Origin: Burkholderia stagnalis | GTDB taxonomy: Bacteria; Pseudomonadota; Gammaproteobacteria; Burkholderiales; Burkholderiaceae | Direction: 5' to 3' | Length of the DNA stretch: 64,000 bases | NCBI RefSeq assembly: GCF_902830275.1 | Contig: NZ_CADESW010000008.1 | Coordinates: 1-64,000, forward strand | Shown here: positions 26,069 through 32,570 of the stretch, in pieces | Layout: the number at the start of each line of letters is the position of its first letter | Position numbering within the stretch: the stretch's first letter is position 1 | Notes under the pieces: generated by a model | What the model saw: only the letters and a program-made list of their open reading frames with translations | What the model was told of the DNA's origin: nothing | Databases searched by the model: none | Made by a program: the position numbers and the translations under genes

Positions 26069-26617
26069 ATGTTGACGCGTGACCACTGGATCGCCGCCGG
26101 CTTCGACGCCCTCGATCGCGAGGGCTATCCGGGCGTGTCCGTCGAGCGCCTGGCGCGGCGCCTGAACGTGACGCGCGGCTCGTTCTACCACCACTTCCGC
26201 AGCCGCGATGCGTTCGTCCATGCGCTGCTCGCGCAATGGGAAGCGGACTATACGGCGCGCATGCTCGCGCACGCGGCGCAAGGCCACAGCCTCGAAGACG
26301 TCCTCGCGCGCTACCTCGCGATCGCCGCGGAAAAGCAGCCCGGCCGGGAAATCGCGATTCGCGCGTGGGCGCGCCGCGATCCGCTCGCCGCCGAATACCA
26401 GGACCGCGTCGACCGCACGCGGCTGGCGTTCGCGATCGACACGTGCCGCGCGCGCCTCGCGGATCCCGGTCATGCCGAGCTCGTCGGCCGCGTCGCCCAC
26501 CTGTGCCTGATCGGCGGCCAGCAATCCGGCGACCGGCACCAAGCCACATCGTTCTCACAATTCATCCGCACAGCGCTGACGCAGTTGCACGATGCACCGC
26601 GACCGAACCGCGCGTGA
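26069..26617 (+). CDS. TetR family transcriptional regulator
   Basis: The 182-aa product (from ATG 26069; 189 aa from 26048) has a TetR HTH at its N-terminus: LTRDHWIAAGFDALDREGYP, SVERLARRLNVTRGSFYHHF. A helical ligand domain follows. The ATG at 26048 lies inside the operator-like dyad at 26034-26050. The gene is divergent from a DJ-1/PfpI gene. The inducer is unknown; TetR proteins placed like this usually repress both themselves and the neighbour. Confidence 0.82.
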   Translation: MLTRDHWIAAGFDALDREGYPGVSVERLARRLNVTRGSFYHHFRSRDAFVHALLAQWEADYTARMLAHAAQGHSLEDVLARYLAIAAEKQPGREIAIRAWARRDPLAAEYQDRVDRTRLAFAIDTCRARLADPGHAELVGRVAHLCLIGGQQSGDRHQATSFSQFIRTALTQLHDAPRPNRA

Positions 26618-26650
26618 ACGATCGCCGCGGCGCGCATCGCGCCGGCGCGC

Positions 26651-26684
26651 CTTAAGCCTCCGCTAACGCGCCCGCGCCTATCAT
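26651..26684 (+). promoter_or_regulatory. Candidate autoregulated promoter of the two-component operon
   Basis: CTTAAG-CCTCC-GCTAAC (26651-26667) is followed by TATCAT (26679-26684) as a -10. PmrA/QseB-type regulators bind two TTAAG-like half-sites 5 bp apart next to the -35 position. The first half-site is perfect, the second matches at about half the positions. This is 49 bp before the regulator's ATG and fits autoregulation. Confidence 0.4.
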
Positions 26685-26732
26685 CACGCCAACCGGCGCC
26701 CTGTCGCGCCGCCACGGAGAAACACGAAAGCC

Positions 26733-27395
26733 ATGCGCGTACTGCTCGTCGAAGACGATCCGCTGATCGGCAGCGGGCTCGAACAGGGTCTGAAACAGGA
26801 AGGCTTCGCGGTCGACTGGGCCAGGGACGGCGATGCCGCGTCGCTCGCGCTGCGCACGACCCGCTACGGCCTGCTGCTGCTCGATCTCGGGCTGCCGAAC
26901 CGCGACGGCCTGTCGGTGCTCGCCGCGCTGCGTCGCCGCGACGAGAACGTGCCGGCGATCATCATCACCGCGCGCGACGGGCTGTCCGACCGCATCGCCG
27001 GCCTCGACAGCGGCGCCGACGACTATCTCGTGAAGCCGTTCGCGCTCGAGGAACTGCTCGCGCGCATCCGCGCGGTGAACCGCCGGCACGCGGGGCGCGC
27101 GCAGACCCTGCTCGCGATCGGGCCGCTGCGGCTCGACCCGGTCAAGCACCAGGTCTGGCTCGGCGACGACGAAGTGGCGCTGTCGCCGAAGGAATTCGTG
27201 CTGCTGCACGAACTGATGCGCGAGCCGGGCGCGGTGATCTCCCGCGAGCAGTTCGAGGAGCGCCTGTACAGCTGGGGTGAGGAAATCGAAAGCAACGCGG
27301 TGCAGGTCCACATCCACAACCTGCGCAAGAAGCTCGGCCACGACACGATCCGCACGGTGCGCGGCGTCGGCTACCGGATCGGTGACGTCGCATGA
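26733..27395 (+). CDS. OmpR-family response regulator (QseB/PmrA-like)
   Basis: The 220-aa protein has a receiver domain (acidic pair E8-D9-D10, phosphorylated D51 in LLLLDLGLPNRDG, K101 in YLVKPF) and a winged-helix DNA-binding domain (residues 130-218, ending LRKKLGHDTIRTVRGVGYRI). The QseB/PmrA/TctD subgroup is indicated by the compact linker and the SWGEEIESNAVQVHIHNLRK stretch. The stop overlaps the kinase start by four bases (ATGA), so the two are translationally coupled. A candidate self-binding site lies at 26651. Confidence 0.88.
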   Translation: MRVLLVEDDPLIGSGLEQGLKQEGFAVDWARDGDAASLALRTTRYGLLLLDLGLPNRDGLSVLAALRRRDENVPAIIITARDGLSDRIAGLDSGADDYLVKPFALEELLARIRAVNRRHAGRAQTLLAIGPLRLDPVKHQVWLGDDEVALSPKEFVLLHELMREPGAVISREQFEERLYSWGEEIESNAVQVHIHNLRKKLGHDTIRTVRGVGYRIGDVA

Positions 27396-28774
27396 CGGGC
27401 CTGCGGCAGGCGATCGCGCGCTGGCGCGGCGCATCTCTGCGCCGGCGGCTGCTGTGCTGGCTGCTGCCGGCCGCCTGCGCGATCGGCGTGCTGGCGAGCG
27501 CCGGTACCTACTGGGCCGCGCTGCGCGAGCTCGACGACCTGCTCAACGACCAGATGCGCAGCATGTCGAAGCAGATCGTCGTCGGCCCGAACGGCGAGCT
27601 GTCGTTCAGCCGGCGCGGCGGCGGCGGTGACGACGACGAGCACCATTTCAAGACCGACGATCCGGATGCGGTGCTGCTGCAGGTGTGGCGCAAGGGCGCG
27701 CTCGTCTATTCGACCGACCGCGATTCGAAGCTGCCGCCGCCCGCACAGGCCGGCTTCGCGAGCGTCGATGTCGATGGCCAGATGTGGCGCACCTACGTAA
27801 CCGAACGCGGCGGCACGACGATTCGCGTCGCGCAGGCGCGCTACGCGCGCCGCGAGGCGATCGCCGGCATCGCCGTGCACCTGCTGTGGCCGGTGCTCTC
27901 GATGCTGCCGGTGCTCGCGATCGGGCTGTGGTTCGGCATCGGCGCGGGGCTGCGGCCGCTGCGCACGATCGCCGCCGGGCTCAAGCGCCGCAACGCGAAC
28001 AACCTCGAGCCGGTCGACGTCGCGTCGATGCCGAACGAGATGCGTCCGCTCGCCGAGGCGATCAACGACCTGCTCGCCCGCCTCGATCGTTCGTTCACGC
28101 TGCAGCGTCACTTCATCGCCGACGCCGCGCACGAACTGCGCACGCCGATCATGGGGCTGTCGATCCAAGCGCAGCTGCTGCAGCGCGCGGCGACGCCCGG
28201 CGAACGCGAGCACGTCCTCGCGCAGATCCACGCGGGCACGACCCGGCTCAGCCACCTCGCCGAGCAGTTGCTGACGCTCGCGCGCGTCGAACCGGATGCG
28301 CAGGCGGCCGCCTTCGCGCCGGTCGATCTCGCCGCGCTGTGCCGTGCGGTGGTAGCCGACCGCGCGCGCGTGGCCGACGCGCACCACGTCGACCTCGGCG
28401 CGACCGGCGCGTCGCGCGTGATGGTCGCCGGCCACGCCGACACCTTGCGCGTGCTGCTGAACAACCTCGTCGACAATGCGATCCGCTATGCGGGCGACGG
28501 TGCACGCGTCGACGTCGGCGCGCGCGTCGACGGCGCGACGCCGGTGCTCGAAGTTTCGGACGACGGCCCCGGCATCCCGGACGCGGAGCGCGCGGACGTG
28601 TGGGAGCGGTTCTATCGCGGCGCGGGTTCCCAGGCGGCGACGACGTCGGGCAGCGGCCTGGGCCTGTCGATCGTCAAGCGGATCGCCGAGCAGCATCGGG
28701 CGACGGTCGCACTCGGCACGAGCGCGGGCGGCCACGGCCTCACCGTCACGGTGCGCTTCGATGCACCAGCATGA
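27392..28774 (+). CDS. Sensor histidine kinase (QseC/PmrB-like)
   Basis: The 460-aa protein has a first membrane helix (LLCWLLPAACAIGVLASAG), a periplasmic segment of about 130 residues that includes a Gly/Asp/His-rich stretch (RRGGGGDDDEHHFKTDDPD) possibly contacting metal, and a second helix (LLWPVLSMLPVLAIGLWFGI). Next come a HAMP, the HisKA box FIADAAHELRTPI and the ATPase boxes NLVDNAIRYAG, DDGPGIP and SGSGLGLSIVKRIAEQH. It phosphorylates the regulator encoded just upstream. The acidic/His-rich loop is an unusual feature that could set the signal. The first 64-bp repeat begins 20 bp after the stop. Confidence 0.88.
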   Translation: MTGLRQAIARWRGASLRRRLLCWLLPAACAIGVLASAGTYWAALRELDDLLNDQMRSMSKQIVVGPNGELSFSRRGGGGDDDEHHFKTDDPDAVLLQVWRKGALVYSTDRDSKLPPPAQAGFASVDVDGQMWRTYVTERGGTTIRVAQARYARREAIAGIAVHLLWPVLSMLPVLAIGLWFGIGAGLRPLRTIAAGLKRRNANNLEPVDVASMPNEMRPLAEAINDLLARLDRSFTLQRHFIADAAHELRTPIMGLSIQAQLLQRAATPGEREHVLAQIHAGTTRLSHLAEQLLTLARVEPDAQAAAFAPVDLAALCRAVVADRARVADAHHVDLGATGASRVMVAGHADTLRVLLNNLVDNAIRYAGDGARVDVGARVDGATPVLEVSDDGPGIPDAERADVWERFYRGAGSQAATTSGSGLGLSIVKRIAEQHRATVALGTSAGGHGLTVTVRFDAPA

Positions 28775-28793
28775 ATCCGTGCGGATGCCCGGT

Positions 28794-28857
28794 TTGTCCA
28801 CAGATTTTGTTGGCAAGCTTGTGGATATCCTGCGCAACATCACGCTAAACCCTTGAT
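28794..28857 (+). repeat. 64-bp repeat, copy 1
   Basis: TTGTCCACA (28794-28802), 17-nt spacer ending TTGTTGGCAAGCT, TGTGGATAT (28820-28828), 24 nt starting CCTGCGCA, then TTGAT. It begins 20 bp after the sensor kinase stop. An in-frame stop (TGA of TTGAT) closes a 20-codon frame that reads STDFVGKLVDILR. Confidence 0.9.
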
Positions 28858-28997
28858 CCGGCGGGCTTTGGCATGCGTGATGCAGACGGGGCTCGCGCGT
28901 GCGGCACACTGCACGCCATTTTTTCGGAATTCGCACCACGGCCCCGCGGGCGATGCACCGGGAAGCGTCGCGGCTGCGTGGGCGCCGACCCCGCCAG

Positions 28998-29061
28998 TTA
29001 CCCACAGTTTTTGTTGGCAAGCTTGTGGATATCCTGCGCACGCCTGCGCTAACCCGTTGAT
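28998..29061 (+). repeat. 64-bp repeat, copy 2
   Basis: TTACCCACA (28998-29006), 17-nt spacer GTTTTTGTTGGCAAGCT, TGTGGATAT (29024-29032), CCTGCGCA and 16 more, then TTGAT. It lies 140 bp after copy 1 in the same intergenic gap and has the only C in place of T at position 4 of the left arm. Confidence 0.9.
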
Positions 29062-29210
29062 CGGACGGCGAATCGTGCGGCGCGTCAGCGATGCGGCACC
29101 GCGGCGGGCCGCAACGGCTTGACGCTCGCGCACGCGACGCGTCACCATCACGCCAGCCGGCATCCTGTCCACGCAGTACAACGACAATCAACTCGCTCGA
29201 GGGGAAGGCC

Positions 29211-29411
29211 ATGCATCATTTCAGCGCGCTGAAGCTGCTCGTCATGCTCGTCATCATCGCGATCTGCATCTATCCGTATGTCCGCATCGTCCGGCGCACC
29301 GGCCACTCCGGCTGGTGGGTGCTGACGATGGCCGTACCGATCCTGAACTTCATAATGCTCTGGGTGTTCGCGTTCGTGCGCTGGCCGGCCGTCGACGACC
29401 AGCGCGGCTGA
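29211..29411 (+). CDS. Small inner-membrane protein, 66 aa
   Basis: The ATG at 29211 follows GAGGGGAAGG, one of the best ribosome sites in the window. The product has two membrane helices (ALKLLVMLVIIAICIYPYV and WWVLTMAVPILNFIMLWVFAF) joined by RIVRRTGHSG. The pattern IVRRTGHSGWWVLTMAVP...N resembles DUF805-type or related small membrane proteins (GxSGWW motif). No enzymatic residue is seen. Repeat copies 1-2 precede it and copies 3-5 follow it. Confidence 0.75.
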   Translation: MHHFSALKLLVMLVIIAICIYPYVRIVRRTGHSGWWVLTMAVPILNFIMLWVFAFVRWPAVDDQRG

Positions 29412-29437
29412 GCGCCGCCGCCTCTCGGCGGCCCGGC

Positions 29438-29501
29438 TTTTCCACAGATTTTGTTGGCAAGCATGTGGATAGCCTGCGCATACCGCGGTCAACTGCCTGA
29501 T
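29438..29501 (+). repeat. 64-bp repeat, copy 3
   Basis: TTTTCCACA (29438-29446), 17-nt spacer, TGTGGATAG (29464-29472), 24 nt starting CCTGCGCA, then CTGAT. It starts 26 bp beyond the stop of the 66-aa membrane protein gene. Downstream text CCGAAAGGCTTTCC is shared with copy 4. Confidence 0.9.
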
Positions 29502-29571
29502 CCGAAAGGCTTTCCTTGCGCCGTCGCGAATGAGGCACGCGCACGCCGGGAGGCCGGCGCGCGCGCCCTGC

Positions 29572-29635
29572 TTGTCCACAATTTTTGTTGGCAAGCATGT
29601 GGATAGCCTGCGCATACCCCGCTCAAGCGCTTGAT
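29572..29635 (+). repeat. 64-bp repeat, copy 4
   Basis: TTGTCCACA (29572-29580), 17-nt spacer ATTTTTGTTGGCAAGCA, TGTGGATAG (29598-29606), 24 nt starting CCTGCGCATACC, then TTGAT. It begins 134 bp after copy 3. The intervening DNA is partly conserved too (CGAATGAGGCAC precedes copies 4 and 5). Confidence 0.9.
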
Positions 29636-29713
29636 CCGAAAGGCTTTCCCGGCATCGCCACGAATGAGGCACATGGGATGCCGGGAGCAGAGCGCCCCGC
29701 CAGGCGCACCCCG

Positions 29714-29777
29714 CTATCCACAGATTTTGTTGGCAAGCATGTGGATATCCTGAGCATGTGCGAGCTAAGTGGTTGAT
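29714..29777 (+). repeat. 64-bp repeat, copy 5
   Basis: CTATCCACA (29714-29722), 17-nt spacer, TGTGGATAT (29740-29748), 24 nt starting CCTGAGCA, then TTGAT. Its left arm is a DnaA-box-like TATCCACA preceded by C. It is 142 bp after copy 4 and lies just beyond the beta-lactamase stop on the other strand. Confidence 0.9.
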
Positions 29778-29834
29778 CGCACAACATTTCAGGTCGCGCG
29801 TCGAATTCGCGTCACGCCCGGCGCGCCGCGCCGA

Positions 29835-30728
29835 TCAGCCGAGCGCCGCGATCGCGATGCGCGTCGCCGCCGCGATCACGTCGTCCTTCGCCTGCGCATC
29901 GGCGCGCGCCTGCGTGTAGTACACGGCCAGCGCGACCGGCCCGCCCGCAGGCGACCACAGCACGCCGACGTCGTTGGTCGTCCCGTAGTCGCCCGTGCCG
30001 GTCTTGTCGCCGACCTGCCAGCCCGCCGGCACGCCCGCGCGAATCCGCTTGTCGCCCGTCTTGTTGCCGCGCAGCCATGCCACGAACTGCGCGCGCTGCG
30101 GCGCGGGCAATGCGTCGCCGAGCGCGAGCACGCGCAGGCTGGCGGCCATCGCGGCGGGCGTCGTCGTATCGCGCGGGTCGCCCGGCAGCGCGGTATTCAG
30201 TTCGGTTTCCCAACGATCGAGCCGGAACGTGTCGTCGCCGATCGTGCGCGCGAACGCGGTCACCGCCGACGGCCCGCCGAGCACCTTCATCAGCAGGTTC
30301 GCGGCCGAGTTGTCGCTGTACTGCGCGGTCGCCTCGCACAGCTCGCCGACCGTCATGCCCGCGCCGACGTGCTGCTCCGTCACCGGCGAATAGCGCACGA
30401 GATCGGCCTGGCGATACGTCACGCGCTGCGCGAGCAGCGCCGGACGCGCGACGCTCTGCGCGAGCACCGCGGCGATCAGCATCGCCTTGAACGTGCTGCA
30501 GAACGGGAAGCGCTCGTCGGCGCGATGCTGCACGCGCCGGCCGGTCGCGGTGTCGATCGCGCACACGCCGAGGCGGCCGCCCGCCGCGCGTTCGAGCGCA
30601 TCGAACGACGTCGCGGAAGCAACGGACGGCGCGCCCGCCTGCGACGACGCGCATGCGTTCACGGTCAGGACGAGCGGCGCCGTCGCGGCGGCCAGCAGCA
30701 GGGTTCGGCGTTGCGATGAGTAGGTCAT
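29835..30728 (-). CDS. penA: Class A beta-lactamase, PenA/PenB family
   Basis: The 297-aa precursor begins with a twin-arginine-like signal (SQRRTLLLAAATAP) and a lipobox-like VNAC with Cys26; related Burkholderia PenA is known as a Tat-exported lipoprotein. Catalytic motifs are complete: S78-T-F-K81 (Ambler S70-K73) in FPFCSTFKAM with Cys at position 69, S138-D-N140, E174-T-E-L-N178 (E166-N170), and DKTGTGDYG (K234-T-G). It hydrolyses penicillins and, in related strains, cephalosporins in the periplasm. The LysR gene penR is divergent, 114 bp away, the usual arrangement for inducible expression. The cluster-specific name (PenA or PenB) cannot be decided. Confidence 0.93.
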   Translation of the reverse strand: MTYSSQRRTLLLAAATAPLVLTVNACASSQAGAPSVASATSFDALERAAGGRLGVCAIDTATGRRVQHRADERFPFCSTFKAMLIAAVLAQSVARPALLAQRVTYRQADLVRYSPVTEQHVGAGMTVGELCEATAQYSDNSAANLLMKVLGGPSAVTAFARTIGDDTFRLDRWETELNTALPGDPRDTTTPAAMAASLRVLALGDALPAPQRAQFVAWLRGNKTGDKRIRAGVPAGWQVGDKTGTGDYGTTNDVGVLWSPAGGPVALAVYYTQARADAQAKDDVIAAATRIAIAALG

Positions 30729-30784
30729 GGGGGTGTCTCGTAGTGGAAGGGAAGCGTGATGCCGGCCCGGCGAGACGAACTATC

Positions 30785-30805
30785 GTCAGTTTACGGTTCA
30801 CTGAC
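30785..30805. promoter_or_regulatory. Candidate PenR operator
   Basis: GTCAGT (30785-30790), nine bases, ACTGAC (30800-30805): a 21-bp dyad midway between the divergent beta-lactamase and penR starts. A second, wider pair TATCGT (30781-30786) / ACGATA (30811-30816) surrounds it. LysR-type activators bind such dyads between divergent genes, so this is the best candidate for the PenR site. Confidence 0.55.
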
Positions 30806-30842
30806 AAGCAACGATAATTGAGCGCTGACAAAAGAATTTCTT

Positions 30843-31733
30843 ATGACCAAGCTCCGCCCCCATCTTCCGCTCAACGCCCTGCGCGCGTTCGAATCGTCCG
30901 CGCGCCACCTGAACTTCACGCGCGCCGGCCTCGAGCTGAGCGTGACCCAGGCCGCGGTCAGCCAGCAGGTCCGGATGCTCGAGGAGCGGCTCGGCTGCAC
31001 GCTGTTCACGCGCCTGCCGCGCGGGCTCGGGCTCACCGACGAGGGCCGCGCGCTGCTGCCGGTGCTGAGCGATGCGTTCAGCCGCATCGAGACGGTGCTC
31101 AAGCAGTTCGACGGCGGGCGTTTCCACGAGGTGCTGTCGCTCGGGGTCGTCGGCACGTTTGCCCTAGGCTGGCTAATGCCACGCCTGAAACACTTCCGCG
31201 ACACCCATCCGTTCGTCGAGCTGCGGCTGCGTACCAACAACAACGTCGTCGATCTCGCCGCCGAGGGGCTCGACTTCGCGATCCGGTTTGGCGTCGGCAA
31301 CTGGCCGGCCACGCGCAACCAGCCGCTGCTCGACGCGCCGCTCAGCGCGCTGTGCGCGCCGGAGATCGCCGAACGCCTCGCGCAGCCGGCCGATCTCGCG
31401 AACGAAACGCTGCTGCGCTCGTACCGCACCGACGAATGGCTCGGCTGGTTCGCGGCCGCGCAGCTCGAGCCGTGGCCGGTCGGCGGGCCCGTGTTCGATT
31501 CGTCGCGGCTGATGATCGAGGCAGCGATGCAAGGCGCCGGCGTCGCGCTCGCGCCGGCCTGCATGTTCGCGCGCGAGCTGCAGCTCGGCCTGCTCGCGCG
31601 GCCGTTCGACATCGACGTGCGGGCGGGCGGCTACTGGCTCACGTCGCTGAAGTCGAAGCCGCTCACGCCGGCGATGACGCTGTTTCGCGACTGGATCGTC
31701 GACGAGGCGGCCGGCTCGATGCCGGCAGCATGA
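30843..31733 (+). CDS. penR: LysR-type activator of the beta-lactamase (PenR/AmpR)
   Basis: The 296-aa protein has an AmpR-like HTH at residues 8-67 (PLNALRAFESSARHLNFTRA, SVTQAAVSQQVRMLEERLG) and a periplasmic-binding-like effector domain (FALGWLMPRLKHFRDTHPFV, LDFAIRFGVGNWP, MIEAAMQGAGVALAPACMFA). AmpR proteins sense muropeptides: UDP-MurNAc-peptide keeps the gene off, anhydro-muropeptides turn it on. The start at 30843 and the divergent penA start share the dyad at 30785-30805. Repeat copy 6 begins 18 bp behind its stop. Confidence 0.9.
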   Translation: MTKLRPHLPLNALRAFESSARHLNFTRAGLELSVTQAAVSQQVRMLEERLGCTLFTRLPRGLGLTDEGRALLPVLSDAFSRIETVLKQFDGGRFHEVLSLGVVGTFALGWLMPRLKHFRDTHPFVELRLRTNNNVVDLAAEGLDFAIRFGVGNWPATRNQPLLDAPLSALCAPEIAERLAQPADLANETLLRSYRTDEWLGWFAAAQLEPWPVGGPVFDSSRLMIEAAMQGAGVALAPACMFARELQLGLLARPFDIDVRAGGYWLTSLKSKPLTPAMTLFRDWIVDEAAGSMPAA

Positions 31734-31751
31734 GCTTCGCGGCCGTGCCGC

Positions 31752-31815
31752 TTGTCCACAGATTTTGTTGGCAAGGATGTGGATATCCTGGGTACCCGGC
31801 GCCTAACTCGTTGAT
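31752..31815 (+). repeat. 64-bp repeat, copy 6
   Basis: TTGTCCACA (31752-31760), 17-nt spacer, TGTGGATAT (31778-31786), 24 nt starting CCTGGGTA, then TTGAT. It starts 18 bp after the penR stop. Confidence 0.9.
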
Positions 31816-31928
31816 CCGGCACGATTTCCCGCCGCGACACCCGCTTCGGGCAGGCCGCCCGCGCGAGGCAGCCGTCACCCGCGCGGCGCCCCGGCATTAC
31901 CAACCATCGCGACGCAATGGCGCACGAG

Positions 31929-31992
31929 TTATCCACAGATTATGTTGGCAACCCTGTGGATATCGTGCCGATGCGGCATGTAAGCATTTGAT
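31929..31992 (+). repeat. 64-bp repeat, copy 7 (most diverged)
   Basis: TTATCCACA (31929-31937) is a perfect consensus DnaA box. The 17-nt spacer has two changes (GATTATGTTGGCAACCC), and TGTGGATAT (31955-31963), 24 nt starting CGTGCCGA and TTGAT follow. The spacing is unchanged despite the divergence. Confidence 0.9.
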
Positions 31993-32082
31993 ACAACGGG
32001 AGATTCGCTCCGGCGCCACCCCGGTGGCGCAGACTAGGCACGCGCGATCCGATCGCCGCGCCTCCTTTCGGCGGCAGGCAGG

Positions 32083-32146
32083 TTCTCCACAATTTTTGTT
32101 GGCAAGCTTGTGGATATCCTGCGCACGCGATGCCTAACCCATTGAG
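32083..32146 (+). repeat. 64-bp repeat, copy 8
   Basis: TTCTCCACA (32083-32091), 17-nt spacer ATTTTTGTTGGCAAGCT, TGTGGATAT (32109-32117), 24 nt starting CCTGCGCACGCG, then TTGAG. It lies 78 bp from the stop of the leftward gene at 32225 and is the last copy seen. The 491-bp gap 31734-32224 holds only these three repeats and no gene. Confidence 0.9.
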
Positions 32147-32224
32147 CGCACGGCATTTTGTGCGCGTGCGCAATCGGTCGGCCGGCGGGCATGCGCGGCG
32201 GCGCGCGCACCGCCACGCGGGGAT

Positions 32225-32476
32225 TCAGCGCTTCTCGAGCGAGCCGCGCAAGTCGCGCGCCTTGTCGCGCAGCGCCTCGTAGCCGGAGCGCGCATGTTCG
32301 GGCAGGTCGGGGTCGCCGATCAGCGCGCCGAGGGTTTCGATCAGGCTGAAGAGGATGCCTTTTGCCGCGCCGACGGCGATGCTCTGCGATTCGATCGACT
32401 CGTGCAGGTGGTTGACCGCCGCTTCGAGATGCTCGAGCTTCTGCTCGCCGTCGTCGGGCCGCTTGTCGGTCGTCAT
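32225..32476 (-). CDS. Small helical hypothetical protein, 83 aa
   Basis: The ATG at 32476 has GGAGG 10-14 bases upstream on the minus strand (CCGGAGGCACACG). The product is acidic and helical (DDGEQKLEHLEAAVNHLHES, IETLGALIGDPDLPEHARSG, LRDKARDLRGSLEKR) with heptad spacing of Leu in the first half that suggests a short coiled coil. I do not recognise a family. It has no signal peptide or membrane helix. The next gene on the same strand starts upstream with 94 bp between, so co-transcription is possible. Confidence 0.6.
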   Translation of the reverse strand: MTTDKRPDDGEQKLEHLEAAVNHLHESIESQSIAVGAAKGILFSLIETLGALIGDPDLPEHARSGYEALRDKARDLRGSLEKR

Positions 32477-32570
32477 CGTGTGCCTCCGGAAAGTTCGAGG
32501 GTCATGTCGCGATTCTATGCCTGCGTGCGCGAACGTGGCGCGACATCGCTCAACGTTCACGCATGCCGCG

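Noticed and set aside
30818..32137. A + strand open frame of 439 codons across penR and the repeats
   Set aside because: It runs in another frame than penR over its whole length and reads through repeat copies 6-8, so it is a shadow.
28794..32146. CRISPR array
   Set aside because: Repeats are separated by 64-2000 bp of irregular and sometimes coding DNA, are much longer than CRISPR repeats with internal dyads, and no cas gene is present.
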